Of a stretch of DNA of 64,000 nt, positions 51,913 to 60,515 are shown in pieces. Origin of the DNA: Cricetibacter osteomyelitidis (GTDB lineage Bacteria > Pseudomonadota > Gammaproteobacteria > Enterobacterales > Pasteurellaceae); NCBI RefSeq assembly GCF_004340985.1, contig NZ_SLYB01000008.1:43412-107411 (forward strand), written 5' to 3'. Within the stretch, counting starts at the first letter, position 1; each line of letters begins with the position of its first letter. Position numbers and translations under genes: made by a program. Under the pieces are notes generated by a model. The model was not told where the DNA came from. It did no database searches and worked only from the letters and a program-made list of their open reading frames with translations.

Positions 51913-53265
51913 ATGTCAGTGAATCAAAAAGCAGAAATGACACCAAGAGAAATAGTGTCGGAATTAGACAAGCACATTATCGGCCAAGCAGATGCCAAAC
52001 GTTCTGTGGCCATTGCATTGCGTAACCGTTGGCGTCGTATGCAATTGGATGAACCACTGCGTCATGAAGTCACTCCAAAAAATATTTTAATGATCGGTCC
52101 GACCGGTGTGGGTAAAACAGAAATTGCCCGCCGTTTGGCAAAGCTCGCCAATGCGCCGTTTATTAAAGTGGAAGCCACCAAATTCACCGAAGTGGGCTAC
52201 GTAGGTAAAGAAGTGGACTCTATTATCCGCGATCTCACTGACAGTGCCATGAAACTAGTACGTCAAACCGAAATCGAAAAAAACCGTTTCCGTGCTGAAG
52301 AAGCGGCGGAAGAACGCATTTTAGATGCATTGATTCCACCGCCAAAAAATCAATGGGGTGAACCCGAAAGCGGTCACAACGCAAGTAATAATACCCGTCA
52401 AATTTTCCGTAAAAAATTACGCGAAGGCGAATTACAAGACAAAGAAATTGAAATCGATGTTTCTGTCGGCATGTCAATGGGGGTGGAAATTATGGCACCA
52501 CCGGGAATGGAAGAAATGACCAACCAGTTGCAGTCAATGTTCCAAAACCTGTCTAATGAGAAAACCAAAAAACGCAAAATGAAAATTAAGGATGCGATGA
52601 AAATTTTGGTAGACGACGAAGCGGCTAAATTAGTGAATTTGGAAGATTTAAAAGAAAAAGCCATTGAAGCCGTAGAACAACACGGTATTGTGTTTATCGA
52701 CGAAATCGACAAAATCTGTAAACGCGGCGACACTTCCGGTCCGGATGTGTCTCGCGAAGGAGTACAGCGTGATTTGCTACCGTTGGTGGAAGGTTCAACC
52801 ATTAATACCAAACACGGTATGGTGAAAACCGATCATATTTTATTTATCTGTTCCGGTGCATTCCAAGTAGCCCGCCCGTCGGATTTAATTCCGGAATTGC
52901 AAGGCCGTTTGCCGATTCGTGTGGAACTTTCTGCTCTAAGTGCGGATGATTTTAAACGAATTTTAACGGAACCGAATGCATCACTCACCGAGCAATATCA
53001 GGCTCTGATGAAAACCGAAGGGGTGAATATCGAATTTAAACCGGATGCCATCGACAGCATTGCGCAAGCGGCTTTCCGTGTGAATGAGAAAACCGAAAAC
53101 ATCGGTGCCCGTCGTTTGCACACCGTAATGGAACGCTTAATGGATAAAATTTCCTATAACGCCAGTGATATGAACGGTGAAACGGTGATTATCGACGGGG
53201 CTTATGTAAAAGACGCACTGGGCGATGTAGTGGAAAACGAAGATTTAAGCCGCTTTATTTTATAA
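51913..53265 (+). CDS. hslU: ATP-dependent protease ATPase subunit HslU
   Basis: This 450-residue AAA+ unfoldase (E. coli 443) feeds HslV. The start [21 protein letters not shown], Walker [10 protein letters not shown], the inserted I-domain (about 115-245), Walker [11 protein letters not shown] and the C-terminal docking tail SRFIL are clear. The first ATG at 51913 adds eight residues before the E. coli-like MTPREI, and AAGGAACT precedes it. It lies 21 bases after hslV. Confidence 0.97.
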   Translation: MSVNQKAEMTPREIVSELDKHIIGQADAKRSVAIALRNRWRRMQLDEPLRHEVTPKNILMIGPTGVGKTEIARRLAKLANAPFIKVEATKFTEVGYVGKEVDSIIRDLTDSAMKLVRQTEIEKNRFRAEEAAEERILDALIPPPKNQWGEPESGHNASNNTRQIFRKKLREGELQDKEIEIDVSVGMSMGVEIMAPPGMEEMTNQLQSMFQNLSNEKTKKRKMKIKDAMKILVDDEAAKLVNLEDLKEKAIEAVEQHGIVFIDEIDKICKRGDTSGPDVSREGVQRDLLPLVEGSTINTKHGMVKTDHILFICSGAFQVARPSDLIPELQGRLPIRVELSALSADDFKRILTEPNASLTEQYQALMKTEGVNIEFKPDAIDSIAQAAFRVNEKTENIGARRLHTVMERLMDKISYNASDMNGETVIIDGAYVKDALGDVVENEDLSRFIL

Positions 53266-53272
53266 GGATAAC

Positions 53273-53294
53273 AGGGAGCATTGTGCTCCCTTTT
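53273..53294. terminator. Terminator between hslU and nadE
   Basis: A perfect stem AGGGAGCA-TTG-TGCTCCCT followed by TTTT lies seven bases after the hslU stop, between two convergent genes. Confidence 0.85.
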
Positions 53295-53308
53295 CATCAA
53301 TAATCAAC

Positions 53309-54037
53309 TCAACAAGGCTTAGGCACGGGAGCCATTCGTCTTTTATGATGAGAGCGGTTGTGCCAAAAGTCGATTTGTTTTTGAGCTTGTTCCGAAACCT
53401 TTTCACCACGTAAAAAGGCATCAATTTCTGCATAACTGACCCCCATTTCACTTTCATCCGTTTGCCCCTGCCATAAACCGGCACTTGGAGATTTATCTAA
53501 TACTTGTTGCGGTACATTGAGTAAACGGGCTAATTCATACACTTGCTCTTTACGTAATTGTAGCAAAGGTGCTACATCCACACCGCCGTCACCAAACTTG
53601 GTAAAGTAACCGGTCAACCATTCTGCGGCGTTATCCGTCCCCACAACAATAGCCTGGTGGCTTTGGGCATAAGCGAAAAGTGCGGTCATTCTTAAACGAG
53701 CTTGTACATTGCCTGCAATCACATTTTGTCTGTTTGCAGTTTCATTAAATAAAGGTTGCATGGATTGCATAAAGGCATCATAAGTGGCGGTAATCGGCAC
53801 TTCCATGACGGGACAACCGGCACTTTTGGCTACCGCAAAAGCATCGCTGATATCTTGTTGTGATGTAGTCGCTGAAGGCAGGATAATGCCTTGCACCGGT
53901 GAACCGGTTCGCATTAAAAGATGTGCAACCACTGCAGAATCAACCCCACCGCTAATGCCCACCACATAGCCTTTTGCACCGTATTCCTGACGTTGTGCTT
54001 CAAGCCAGTTCACTAAATAATTGAGATAATTTTGCAT
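53309..54037 (-). CDS. nadE: NH3-dependent NAD+ synthetase
   Basis: The protein has 242 residues from the ATG at 54037 (MQNYLNYLVNWLEAQ), which has AAGGA eight bases upstream. An earlier ATG at 54058 overlaps the previous stop as TAATG. It has the pyrophosphatase P-loop ISGGVDSAVVAHLL, a typical nicotinate-adenine-dinucleotide site (TDNAAEWLTGYFTKFGDGGVD) and no glutaminase domain. It amidates NaAD to NAD with ammonia. Paired with a nicotinate phosphoribosyltransferase, it forms two steps of the Preiss-Handler route. H. influenzae, which needs factor V, lacks this route. Confidence 0.9.
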   Translation of the reverse strand: MQNYLNYLVNWLEAQRQEYGAKGYVVGISGGVDSAVVAHLLMRTGSPVQGIILPSATTSQQDISDAFAVAKSAGCPVMEVPITATYDAFMQSMQPLFNETANRQNVIAGNVQARLRMTALFAYAQSHQAIVVGTDNAAEWLTGYFTKFGDGGVDVAPLLQLRKEQVYELARLLNVPQQVLDKSPSAGLWQGQTDESEMGVSYAEIDAFLRGEKVSEQAQKQIDFWHNRSHHKRRMAPVPKPC

Positions 54038-54057
54038 TCTGTTAGTCCTTATCTGCA

Positions 54058-55176
54058 TTAAATTTCCACAAAATCCACCGCACTTAATCGTGGGTTAGGA
54101 CTATATTTCCTACCTTGTTTGGCTTGTTCCACACCGTTTAATTTCACGCAATCACCGGTGAAACCGATATTCACTTTCAGTAAACTGGAACCTACGCCAT
54201 AAGAATCCACCGGTGCATTACATTGACGGAAACGACGAATTTTTTCCGCATCAAATCCGCCACTTACGATAATTTTTACCTTAGGGAAACCGGCAGCATC
54301 TAAGTGCTCGCGTAAGCGCTGAATCAATCGTACATTAGTACCACGTAAATCATCCTGCCCGAATTCATGTTGATTATTAAGGAAATATTGATCCACCATA
54401 TTGGCTGATGTATCCACCCGAACACCATACAGCTTGTCGCCGAAATGACGGGCTACCGTTAAACTGTCTTCGATGACATTATTATGATAATCAACCAGAG
54501 CAATCAAATTATCTTCCGGATAAGTCGATAAATAGGCTTCACAGGCTTTCACCAAATCACCGTCAAATAACTGAATTAATGCATGCGGCATAGTGCCCAC
54601 ACCTGCTTTGCCCCACCATTCATTCATTGCGTGGGTAGCTTGAGCGGCAGCACCGCCGATATAAGCGGAATAACCGTCACCGGCTTGTTGAGAAAAATGA
54701 TCATCGCGATCACCCATAAAAATCACATTATCTTCGCCCGCTGCCTGCACTACGTTATATACATTAGTGGCTACCGATGTACGACGTGCCAAAATGCCGT
54801 CAATAATCCCTTCCAAATAACCGAAATCTTCATAATAGCCTTCAATCATCAATACGGTTTCAAAAGGGGAAATTTTATCGCCATCGTTTAATGCCCAAAT
54901 TTTCAGATTTTGCGGCTCCACGGCAAAAGTATGCAATAACGCAATGGCCTCATCTACACCGCATAAGACGGCATCTTTTTTCTGGAAAAATTGCATTGTG
55001 ACGGTTTGTTTAGGTCTTTTTTGTTTGATGATTTCAGTAGTTTTTAAAAAATAAACCGCTGAAAACCAACCGCTCTTTACACGCGGATCGAATTTAAAAG
55101 TGCGGTTGGTTAGGCGTGAGATTTTTCCTTGACGTTTTAATTCAAATTCTTTTTCTAACATCGGCATAATTTCCAT
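54058..55176 (-). CDS. Nicotinate phosphoribosyltransferase-like enzyme
   Basis: The frame is open from 55260, but the first residues do not look like the family. I favour the ATG at 55176 (MEIMPMLEKEFEL), giving 372 residues; ATGs at 55167 and 55161 are also possible. Family features are FKFDPRVKSGWFSAVYFLKT, the phosphoribosyltransferase barrel with IIVSGGFDAEKI and the C-terminal DSYGVGSSLLK. It should convert nicotinate and PRPP to nicotinate mononucleotide. It resembles the group found in firmicutes more than E. coli PncB. The stop overlaps the nadE frame (TAATG). The substrate could be tested against nicotinamide, since NadV-type enzymes share the fold. Confidence 0.78.
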   Translation of the reverse strand: MEIMPMLEKEFELKRQGKISRLTNRTFKFDPRVKSGWFSAVYFLKTTEIIKQKRPKQTVTMQFFQKKDAVLCGVDEAIALLHTFAVEPQNLKIWALNDGDKISPFETVLMIEGYYEDFGYLEGIIDGILARRTSVATNVYNVVQAAGEDNVIFMGDRDDHFSQQAGDGYSAYIGGAAAQATHAMNEWWGKAGVGTMPHALIQLFDGDLVKACEAYLSTYPEDNLIALVDYHNNVIEDSLTVARHFGDKLYGVRVDTSANMVDQYFLNNQHEFGQDDLRGTNVRLIQRLREHLDAAGFPKVKIIVSGGFDAEKIRRFRQCNAPVDSYGVGSSLLKVNIGFTGDCVKLNGVEQAKQGRKYSPNPRLSAVDFVEI

Positions 55177-55295
55177 ATTTTTACGATTAACCTGGCAAAA
55201 TTGAAAAGTATTTGCTACAAAATCAAAACGAAATATGCTCCTTTTTAGCATAAAAATCAAGTTAAATATAAAACTTTAGGAAATATCACCGTACT

Positions 55296-57179
55296 TTATT
55301 CTAAAATAAGCGGTTTCTCGGCACGCTGTAATGCCTTCTTATGTTCACGAATAATCGCTAAAAACGGCGGGGCAAAACGTTCCAGCTTTCTGGCTCCCAC
55401 GCCATTTATTTGTAGCATTTCACGATCATTAATCGGCATATAACGACACATTTCTTGTAATGTAGCATCATTGAATACCACAAACGGCGGAATATTCTCC
55501 GTATCGGCAATCTGTTTACGTAAGAAACGCAGACGAGCAAACAGATCTTTATCATAATCAGTGACGGTTTGACGTTGTACCGTAACTTTGCTAACGGAAG
55601 TTGTTCTTGGTAATGCTAATTGCAGTGACATTTCACCACGCAACAGGGGACGAGCATTTTCGGTCAGTTGTAACGCTGAGAAATTGGCAATATTTTGTAC
55701 GATAAAACCGAGATGGATTAACTGGCGGCTCACCGATAACCAATATTCTTGCGAATGTTCCTTGCCGATACCATAAACACTGAGCTTGTCGTGCTGCAAT
55801 TCGCTAATACGCTGATTATGCAAACCACGTAGCACAGCAATCACATAATGTGCACCAAAACGCTGCCCGGTACGATAAATGACCGACATCATTTTTTGTG
55901 CATCCGTTAAGCCGTCATATTTTTTCGGCGGATCCAGGCAAATATCACAGTTCTGGCAAGGTAAACTGCGGTGTTCGCCAAAATAATTGAGCAACACTAA
56001 GCGGCGGCACGTTTGGCTTTCCGCAAAAGCATTCATCGCTTGCAGTTTATGCTCTTCGATTTGCCGTTGTTTATTTTCCGGCTTTTCCTGTAAGACTTTA
56101 TGCAGCCAGGCATAATCTTCCGGGGCATATAATAAAATAGCTTCTGCCGGTAAGCCGTCACGCCCTGCCCGGCCGGTTTCCTGGTAGTAAGATTCGATAC
56201 TGCGGGGCAAGTCAAAATGAATGACAAACCGCACATTGGATTTATTAATCCCCATACCGAAAGCCACTGTCGCGATCACCACTTGCAGGTTGTCCCGTTG
56301 AAATGCCCGTTGCACCCGCTCGCGTTCCGCCGTACTCATTCCTGCATGATAACCGGCCGCGGCAATGCCTTTATGCTGCAAACTTTCCGTCAGTTTTTCT
56401 ACTTTGCTGCGGCTATTGCAATACACAATCCCGCTTTTGCCTTTTTGTTGATGAATCAATTGGTACAGTTGCAAGGTTGGTTTGAATTTTTCCACCAACG
56501 TATAGCGGATATTCGGTCGATCAAAACTGCCTACATATAAGTGCGGTGCATTTAATTTAAGATTTTGCAGAATATCGTTGCGGGTTGTCTGATCGGCAGT
56601 AGCAGTTAATGCCATTATAGGAGCATCGGGAAAGGCGGCTTTTAAGCCGCCAAGCTGAATATATTCCGGACGAAAATCATGTCCCCATTGTGAGATACAA
56701 TGTGCTTCATCAATGGCAATAAAGCTCACTTTACACAGGGAAATAAAACGGAAAAAGCTGTCGGTCATTACTTTTTCAGGAGAAAGATAAAGCAATTTCA
56801 GCTGTCCCGAAATGGCTTTATTTTGCACCTGTTGCTGCTGTTCAAAGGTTTGCGTGGAATTAAGATAATCTGCTTCAATACCGTTTGCAAGCAGTTGATC
56901 CACCTGATCCCGCATTAAGGAAATCAGCGGCGAAATCACTAAAGTCAAACCATCAAAACAAAGTGCAGGAATTTGGTAGCATAGGGATTTGCCATTACCC
57001 GTTGCCATAATCACCAAGCTGTCTTTACCCTGTAAAGCGGCATTGATGACATCTTCTTGTCCTTGACGGAACGATTGATAGCCGAAAACAGCACGCAACA
57101 CTTCAAGTGCGGTTAAATTTTGTGGATTTTTTACCGCACTTTCTGAATAGACTTGAGCGTAAGAGGATAATTCAGACAT
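55296..57179 (-). CDS. recQ: ATP-dependent DNA helicase RecQ
   Basis: This 627-residue 3'-5' helicase acts in the RecF recombination route and at stalled forks. Motif I is ATGNGKSLCYQIP, with asparagine where many RecQ proteins have glycine. The DEAH box is AIDEAHCISQWGHDFRP and motif VI is QETGRAGRDGLPA. The zinc subdomain has C-X16-C-X2-C-X2-C (CRRLVLLNYFGEHRSLPCQNCDIC), followed by the winged-helix domain. A C-terminal HRDC domain follows (about 530-605). Its start overlaps the cyaY stop (TAATG). Confidence 0.96.
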   Translation of the reverse strand: MSELSSYAQVYSESAVKNPQNLTALEVLRAVFGYQSFRQGQEDVINAALQGKDSLVIMATGNGKSLCYQIPALCFDGLTLVISPLISLMRDQVDQLLANGIEADYLNSTQTFEQQQQVQNKAISGQLKLLYLSPEKVMTDSFFRFISLCKVSFIAIDEAHCISQWGHDFRPEYIQLGGLKAAFPDAPIMALTATADQTTRNDILQNLKLNAPHLYVGSFDRPNIRYTLVEKFKPTLQLYQLIHQQKGKSGIVYCNSRSKVEKLTESLQHKGIAAAGYHAGMSTAERERVQRAFQRDNLQVVIATVAFGMGINKSNVRFVIHFDLPRSIESYYQETGRAGRDGLPAEAILLYAPEDYAWLHKVLQEKPENKQRQIEEHKLQAMNAFAESQTCRRLVLLNYFGEHRSLPCQNCDICLDPPKKYDGLTDAQKMMSVIYRTGQRFGAHYVIAVLRGLHNQRISELQHDKLSVYGIGKEHSQEYWLSVSRQLIHLGFIVQNIANFSALQLTENARPLLRGEMSLQLALPRTTSVSKVTVQRQTVTDYDKDLFARLRFLRKQIADTENIPPFVVFNDATLQEMCRYMPINDREMLQINGVGARKLERFAPPFLAIIREHKKALQRAEKPLILE

Positions 57180-57490
57180 TAAGATTGAAAGCTAACAATT
57201 TCACCGTGTGCGGCACAAGCTTGTTGCAATGCCTCCCAAAACAGCACGCCATCGCTGTTAATCCATTGATTATGTTTAAATGCAAAATGCAGCCCCCCCA
57301 AACGGCTTGCCAGCCATAATTCTAACAACGGTTCTTGCTTATTGATAATAATCTGGCTGCGATCATCAAAAGTAATGGAAAATACCGAACCTTGTTTATC
57401 ACAATCAACATCGCAATTCTGTGCTTCCAATTGTTCTTCAATACTATTCCACACCAGTTCGATATTTTGATGAAATTCTGCTACATTCAT
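57179..57490 (-). CDS. cyaY: Iron-sulfur cluster protein CyaY (frataxin)
   Basis: This 103-residue bacterial frataxin has the acidic first helix (MNVAEFHQNIELVWNSIEEQLE) and the conserved strand region PLLELWLASRLGGLHFAF. It binds iron and the cysteine desulfurase IscS and tunes Fe-S cluster assembly. It stands divergent from the small lipoprotein gene lptM, the same pairing as in E. coli. It is the first gene of a cyaY-recQ pair with overlapping stop and start. Confidence 0.93.
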   Translation of the reverse strand: MNVAEFHQNIELVWNSIEEQLEAQNCDVDCDKQGSVFSITFDDRSQIIINKQEPLLELWLASRLGGLHFAFKHNQWINSDGVLFWEALQQACAAHGEIVSFQS

Positions 57491-57608
57491 AATCTATGTT
57501 TTCCCCCATTAAATAAATGCTAAATTATAGAGATTTTCTGCGAATAACGATAGCCAAAAGGCGTAATAAATGGTAAAAAGTAAAAAAATTTAAATTAAGG
57601 ATATAAAA

Positions 57609-57728
57609 ATGAAAAAATTACTTTCGATTTTCTTATTAGGCACAATCTGCTGCTTATCCGCATGCGGAGTAAAAGGGCCGTTATATTTTCCGGAAAAAGC
57701 ACAGGCAGAACAAAATCAACAAAAATAA
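57609..57728 (+). CDS. lptM: LPS-assembly lipoprotein LptM (YifL)
   Basis: This gene encodes only 39 residues: MKKLLSIFLLGTICCLSACG, then VKGPLYFPEK and a charged tail. The lipobox LSAC puts the lipidated cysteine at residue 19. The mature start CGVKGPLYFP is the hallmark of the LptM/YifL family. LptM mimics lipopolysaccharide and helps the LptDE translocon mature in the outer membrane. AAGGATAT precedes the ATG. It is divergent from cyaY, as in E. coli. Confidence 0.92.
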   Translation: MKKLLSIFLLGTICCLSACGVKGPLYFPEKAQAEQNQQK

Positions 57729-57732
57729 AAAC

Positions 57733-57759
57733 AATAAGGGATCCGTAGATCCCTTTATT
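57733..57759. terminator. Terminator between lptM and galU
   Basis: Arms AATAAGGGATC and GATCCCTTTATT flank a CGTA loop, with A and T tracts at the ends, between two convergent genes. Confidence 0.85.
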
Positions 57760-57761
57760 CA

Positions 57762-58658
57762 TCAATGTTCTTTTAATTTTTTTGCCAGTTCTTGGATGAA
57801 ACCTTTAAATTCTTTTCCTAATTTCTCATGCTGCAAGCCATATTCCACAAAGGCTTTCATATAACCGATTTTATCTCCGCAATCAAAACTTTCGCCGGTC
57901 ATATGGAATGCTTCGACCATTTCTTTTTCAATCAGCATATCAATAGCATCGGTTAATTGAATTTCATCACCTACACCGACAGGCGTTCTTTCCAATAAAT
58001 CCCAGATCGTTGCAGAAAATACATAACGTCCTACAACCGCTAAGTTAGACGGTGCTTTTTCCACACTAGGTTTTTCTACAATACTATTAATTTTTGCACT
58101 ATCACCGCCTTGTAGCTCCACGCCGCCGCAATCTGCAATCCCATAACTGCTTACTTCTTCTCTCGCCACCGGAGCCACCATAATTTGACTGGTTTTCGTT
58201 TCATTAAAACGCTTAATCATCGCAGAGAGATTTTCAGTTTTTTGGTTAGCGGTAAATTCAGCTAATAACACATCAGGTAACACTACCACAAAAGGCTCAT
58301 TACCAACAGCCGGACGACCGCATAACACTGCGTGCCCCAAACCTTTTGCATTACCTTGACGGACGTGCATTAAAGTCACGTCTTTCGGACAAATTGAACG
58401 GACTTCATCCAGCAACTGACGTTTTACCCGTTTCTCCAACATGGTTTCCAATTCAAAAGAAGTGTCAAAATGGTTTTCGATAGCATTCTTAGATGAATGT
58501 GTAACTAACACGATTTCTTGAATTCCCGCTGCTACACATTCATTTACAATATATTGAATTAATGGCTTATCCACCAAAGTCAGCATTTCTTTCGGAATTG
58601 CTTTAGTTGCCGGCAACATGCGAGTTCCTAACCCAGCAACAGGAATAATCGCTTTCAT
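57762..58658 (-). CDS. galU: UTP--glucose-1-phosphate uridylyltransferase
   Basis: This 298-residue nucleotidyltransferase makes UDP-glucose for lipooligosaccharide and galactose use. The start [25 protein letters not shown], the [10 protein letters not shown] stretch and the catalytic aspartate in VVLPDVLL are typical. In Haemophilus galU lies near csrA and alaS; here a phosphomannomutase gene lies between galU and csrA on the same strand. Confidence 0.96.
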   Translation of the reverse strand: MKAIIPVAGLGTRMLPATKAIPKEMLTLVDKPLIQYIVNECVAAGIQEIVLVTHSSKNAIENHFDTSFELETMLEKRVKRQLLDEVRSICPKDVTLMHVRQGNAKGLGHAVLCGRPAVGNEPFVVVLPDVLLAEFTANQKTENLSAMIKRFNETKTSQIMVAPVAREEVSSYGIADCGGVELQGGDSAKINSIVEKPSVEKAPSNLAVVGRYVFSATIWDLLERTPVGVGDEIQLTDAIDMLIEKEMVEAFHMTGESFDCGDKIGYMKAFVEYGLQHEKLGKEFKGFIQELAKKLKEH

Positions 58659-58688
58659 AGTTTTCCTTCAAAAAATAAAATAGCATAA

Positions 58689-58720
58689 ACCGCACTCTAC
58701 CATCTTTAATAAAGTGCGGT
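58689..58720 (-). repeat. Inverted uptake-signal-like pair between the phosphomannomutase gene and galU
   Basis: ACCGCACT (58689-58696) and AGTGCGGT (58713-58720) form a dyad with a 16-base loop, 14 bases after the phosphomannomutase stop. Only the right copy is a full uptake signal. It may act as a weak terminator on the minus strand. Confidence 0.7.
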
Positions 58721-58733
58721 CATTTTTTTATAA

Positions 58734-60098
58734 TTATTGACGTAATAAAGCCAAAATTTCTTCGGTTTTTTCTGTCATTAATTTTTTATCGCCACGGGTT
58801 TCAAGATTTAAACGCACTACCGGTTCGGTATTTGAACTGCGTAAATTGAAGCGCCAGTTTGGATATTCGATGCTGATACCGTCTGTTTCATCTACGCTTA
58901 GTGCATCTTTTTCGTATGCCGCACGTACGCGAGCAATTGAGGCTTTCGCATCGGTTAATTTACTGTTGATCTCACCCGGTGACGGATAAGTTTCCAATGC
59001 TTCACCCACAAGTTGACCTAAAGTTTTTCCTGTAGTTGAAACCAATTCCATTACCAATAACCATGGGATCATACCACTATCACAATAGAAGAAATCGCGG
59101 AAATAGTGGTGAGCACTCATTTCACCGCCATATACCGCATCTACCGCACGCATTTTTTCTTTAATGAAAGAGTGACCGGATTTAGACATAATCGCTTCAC
59201 CGCCATTTTCTTCCACTAATTTAATGGTATTCCAGATTAAACGCGGATCATAAATGATCTTCGCGCCTTTATATTTTTGTAAGAATGCTTGTCCTAACAA
59301 TCCCACAATATAATAACCTTCGATAAAGCCACCGTTTTCATCAAATAAGAAGCAACGGTCGAAATCACCGTCAAAGGCGATCCCCATATCCGCTTTATTG
59401 GCTAATACCGCATCAATAGTGTCTTGGCGATTCTCATGCAAAATTGGATTAGGAATACCGTGTGGGAACGTACCATCCGGATTATTATGAACTTTCACAA
59501 ATTCTACCGGAATGCGTCTGGCTTTAAATTGAGCTTCAATAGCATCAATGACATGCCCTGCCGCACCATTACCGGAATTAATCACCAATTTTAACGGTTT
59601 AAGATTATCTAAATTAATAAAAGAGAGTAAGTGTTCGACATAATCCCCCACTACGGATAATTGTTTATATTCGCCGCGTTTAGTCACTTCGGGGAAATTA
59701 TTTTCTTCCGCTAAGCGTTGAATATCGGCCAATCCGGTATCGGCACTGATAGGACGAGACCCTTCACGCACAAGTTTTAATCCATTGTAATCCATTGGAT
59801 TATGACTCGCGGTGACTTCAATACCACCGTCAGTTTTCAAGAATGAGGTGGCAAAATAAACTTCTTCTGTACCGACTTCCCCCAAGTCAATAACATTCAC
59901 GCCGGAATCAAGCAAGCCGTTTGTTACCGCACTTTTCAATTCTTTGCTGGTTAAACGAACATCGCCTCCCACAACAATCGTTTTAGGCTTTAAAAACTGA
60001 CCGAATGCCCGACCAATTCGGTATACAATATCTACATTTAGCTCAGAACCCAACTGACCGCGAATATCATAAGCTTTAAAACAAGTTAGTTTTCCCAT
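58734..60098 (-). CDS. Phosphomannomutase (ManB/CpsG type)
   Basis: This 454-residue alpha-D-phosphohexomutase starts [16 protein letters not shown]. The phosphoserine loop is [13 protein letters not shown], the metal loop is [11 protein letters not shown] and the sugar-binding loop is GEMSAHHYF. It closes with the phosphate-binding [10 protein letters not shown]. The sequence fits mannose 6-phosphate/mannose 1-phosphate exchange for GDP-sugars, although related enzymes also handle glucose phosphates. No manC-like partner is in the window. It begins 36 bases after csrA and lies upstream of galU, so a sugar-nucleotide role in surface glycans is likely. Confidence 0.9.
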   Translation of the reverse strand: MGKLTCFKAYDIRGQLGSELNVDIVYRIGRAFGQFLKPKTIVVGGDVRLTSKELKSAVTNGLLDSGVNVIDLGEVGTEEVYFATSFLKTDGGIEVTASHNPMDYNGLKLVREGSRPISADTGLADIQRLAEENNFPEVTKRGEYKQLSVVGDYVEHLLSFINLDNLKPLKLVINSGNGAAGHVIDAIEAQFKARRIPVEFVKVHNNPDGTFPHGIPNPILHENRQDTIDAVLANKADMGIAFDGDFDRCFLFDENGGFIEGYYIVGLLGQAFLQKYKGAKIIYDPRLIWNTIKLVEENGGEAIMSKSGHSFIKEKMRAVDAVYGGEMSAHHYFRDFFYCDSGMIPWLLVMELVSTTGKTLGQLVGEALETYPSPGEINSKLTDAKASIARVRAAYEKDALSVDETDGISIEYPNWRFNLRSSNTEPVVRLNLETRGDKKLMTEKTEEILALLRQ

Positions 60099-60134
60099 TG
60101 AACTCCTCCAATACTGCCTTTTGTAAATAAAACC

Positions 60135-60338
60135 CTAAGCTTGTTCAACAAAGTCTTCATTTTCCACAGAATCCAGAGATTCTTTGATTCGGTGATAAAT
60201 TTCTTCTCGATGAACAGAAACATCTTTAGGAGCCTTAACCCCTAATTTCACTTGATTACCACGAATATTCAAAACTGTGATAGATACATCATCACTAATG
60301 AGTAAGCTTTCGCCAACTTTACGAGTTAATATTAGCAT
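60135..60338 (-). CDS. csrA: Carbon storage regulator CsrA
   Basis: This 67-residue RNA-binding protein (E. coli 61) starts [20 protein letters not shown] at the ATG at 60338. A longer frame from 60383 adds non-family residues. The RNA-contact residues in LTRKVGE near the start and [12 protein letters not shown] near residue 45 are present. CsrA dimers bind GGA motifs in mRNA leaders and switch carbon use and virulence genes. It follows alaS, as in most gammaproteobacteria. Confidence 0.95.
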   Translation of the reverse strand: MLILTRKVGESLLISDDVSITVLNIRGNQVKLGVKAPKDVSVHREEIYHRIKESLDSVENEDFVEQA

Positions 60339-60515
60339 ACAAACCGCCCCATTTTTTATCAATATAAACGTCCTTGTTGCCAATCAATCCCTTATTTACT
60401 TAATAACTAATTCTCGACAACTCATTGGTAACTCGTTTATAAAACTTATAATTACAACAAATTGCGAGTTATCATACAAAAACTTACACTACTCAAGTAA
60501 TAATGCAAGGAATAC

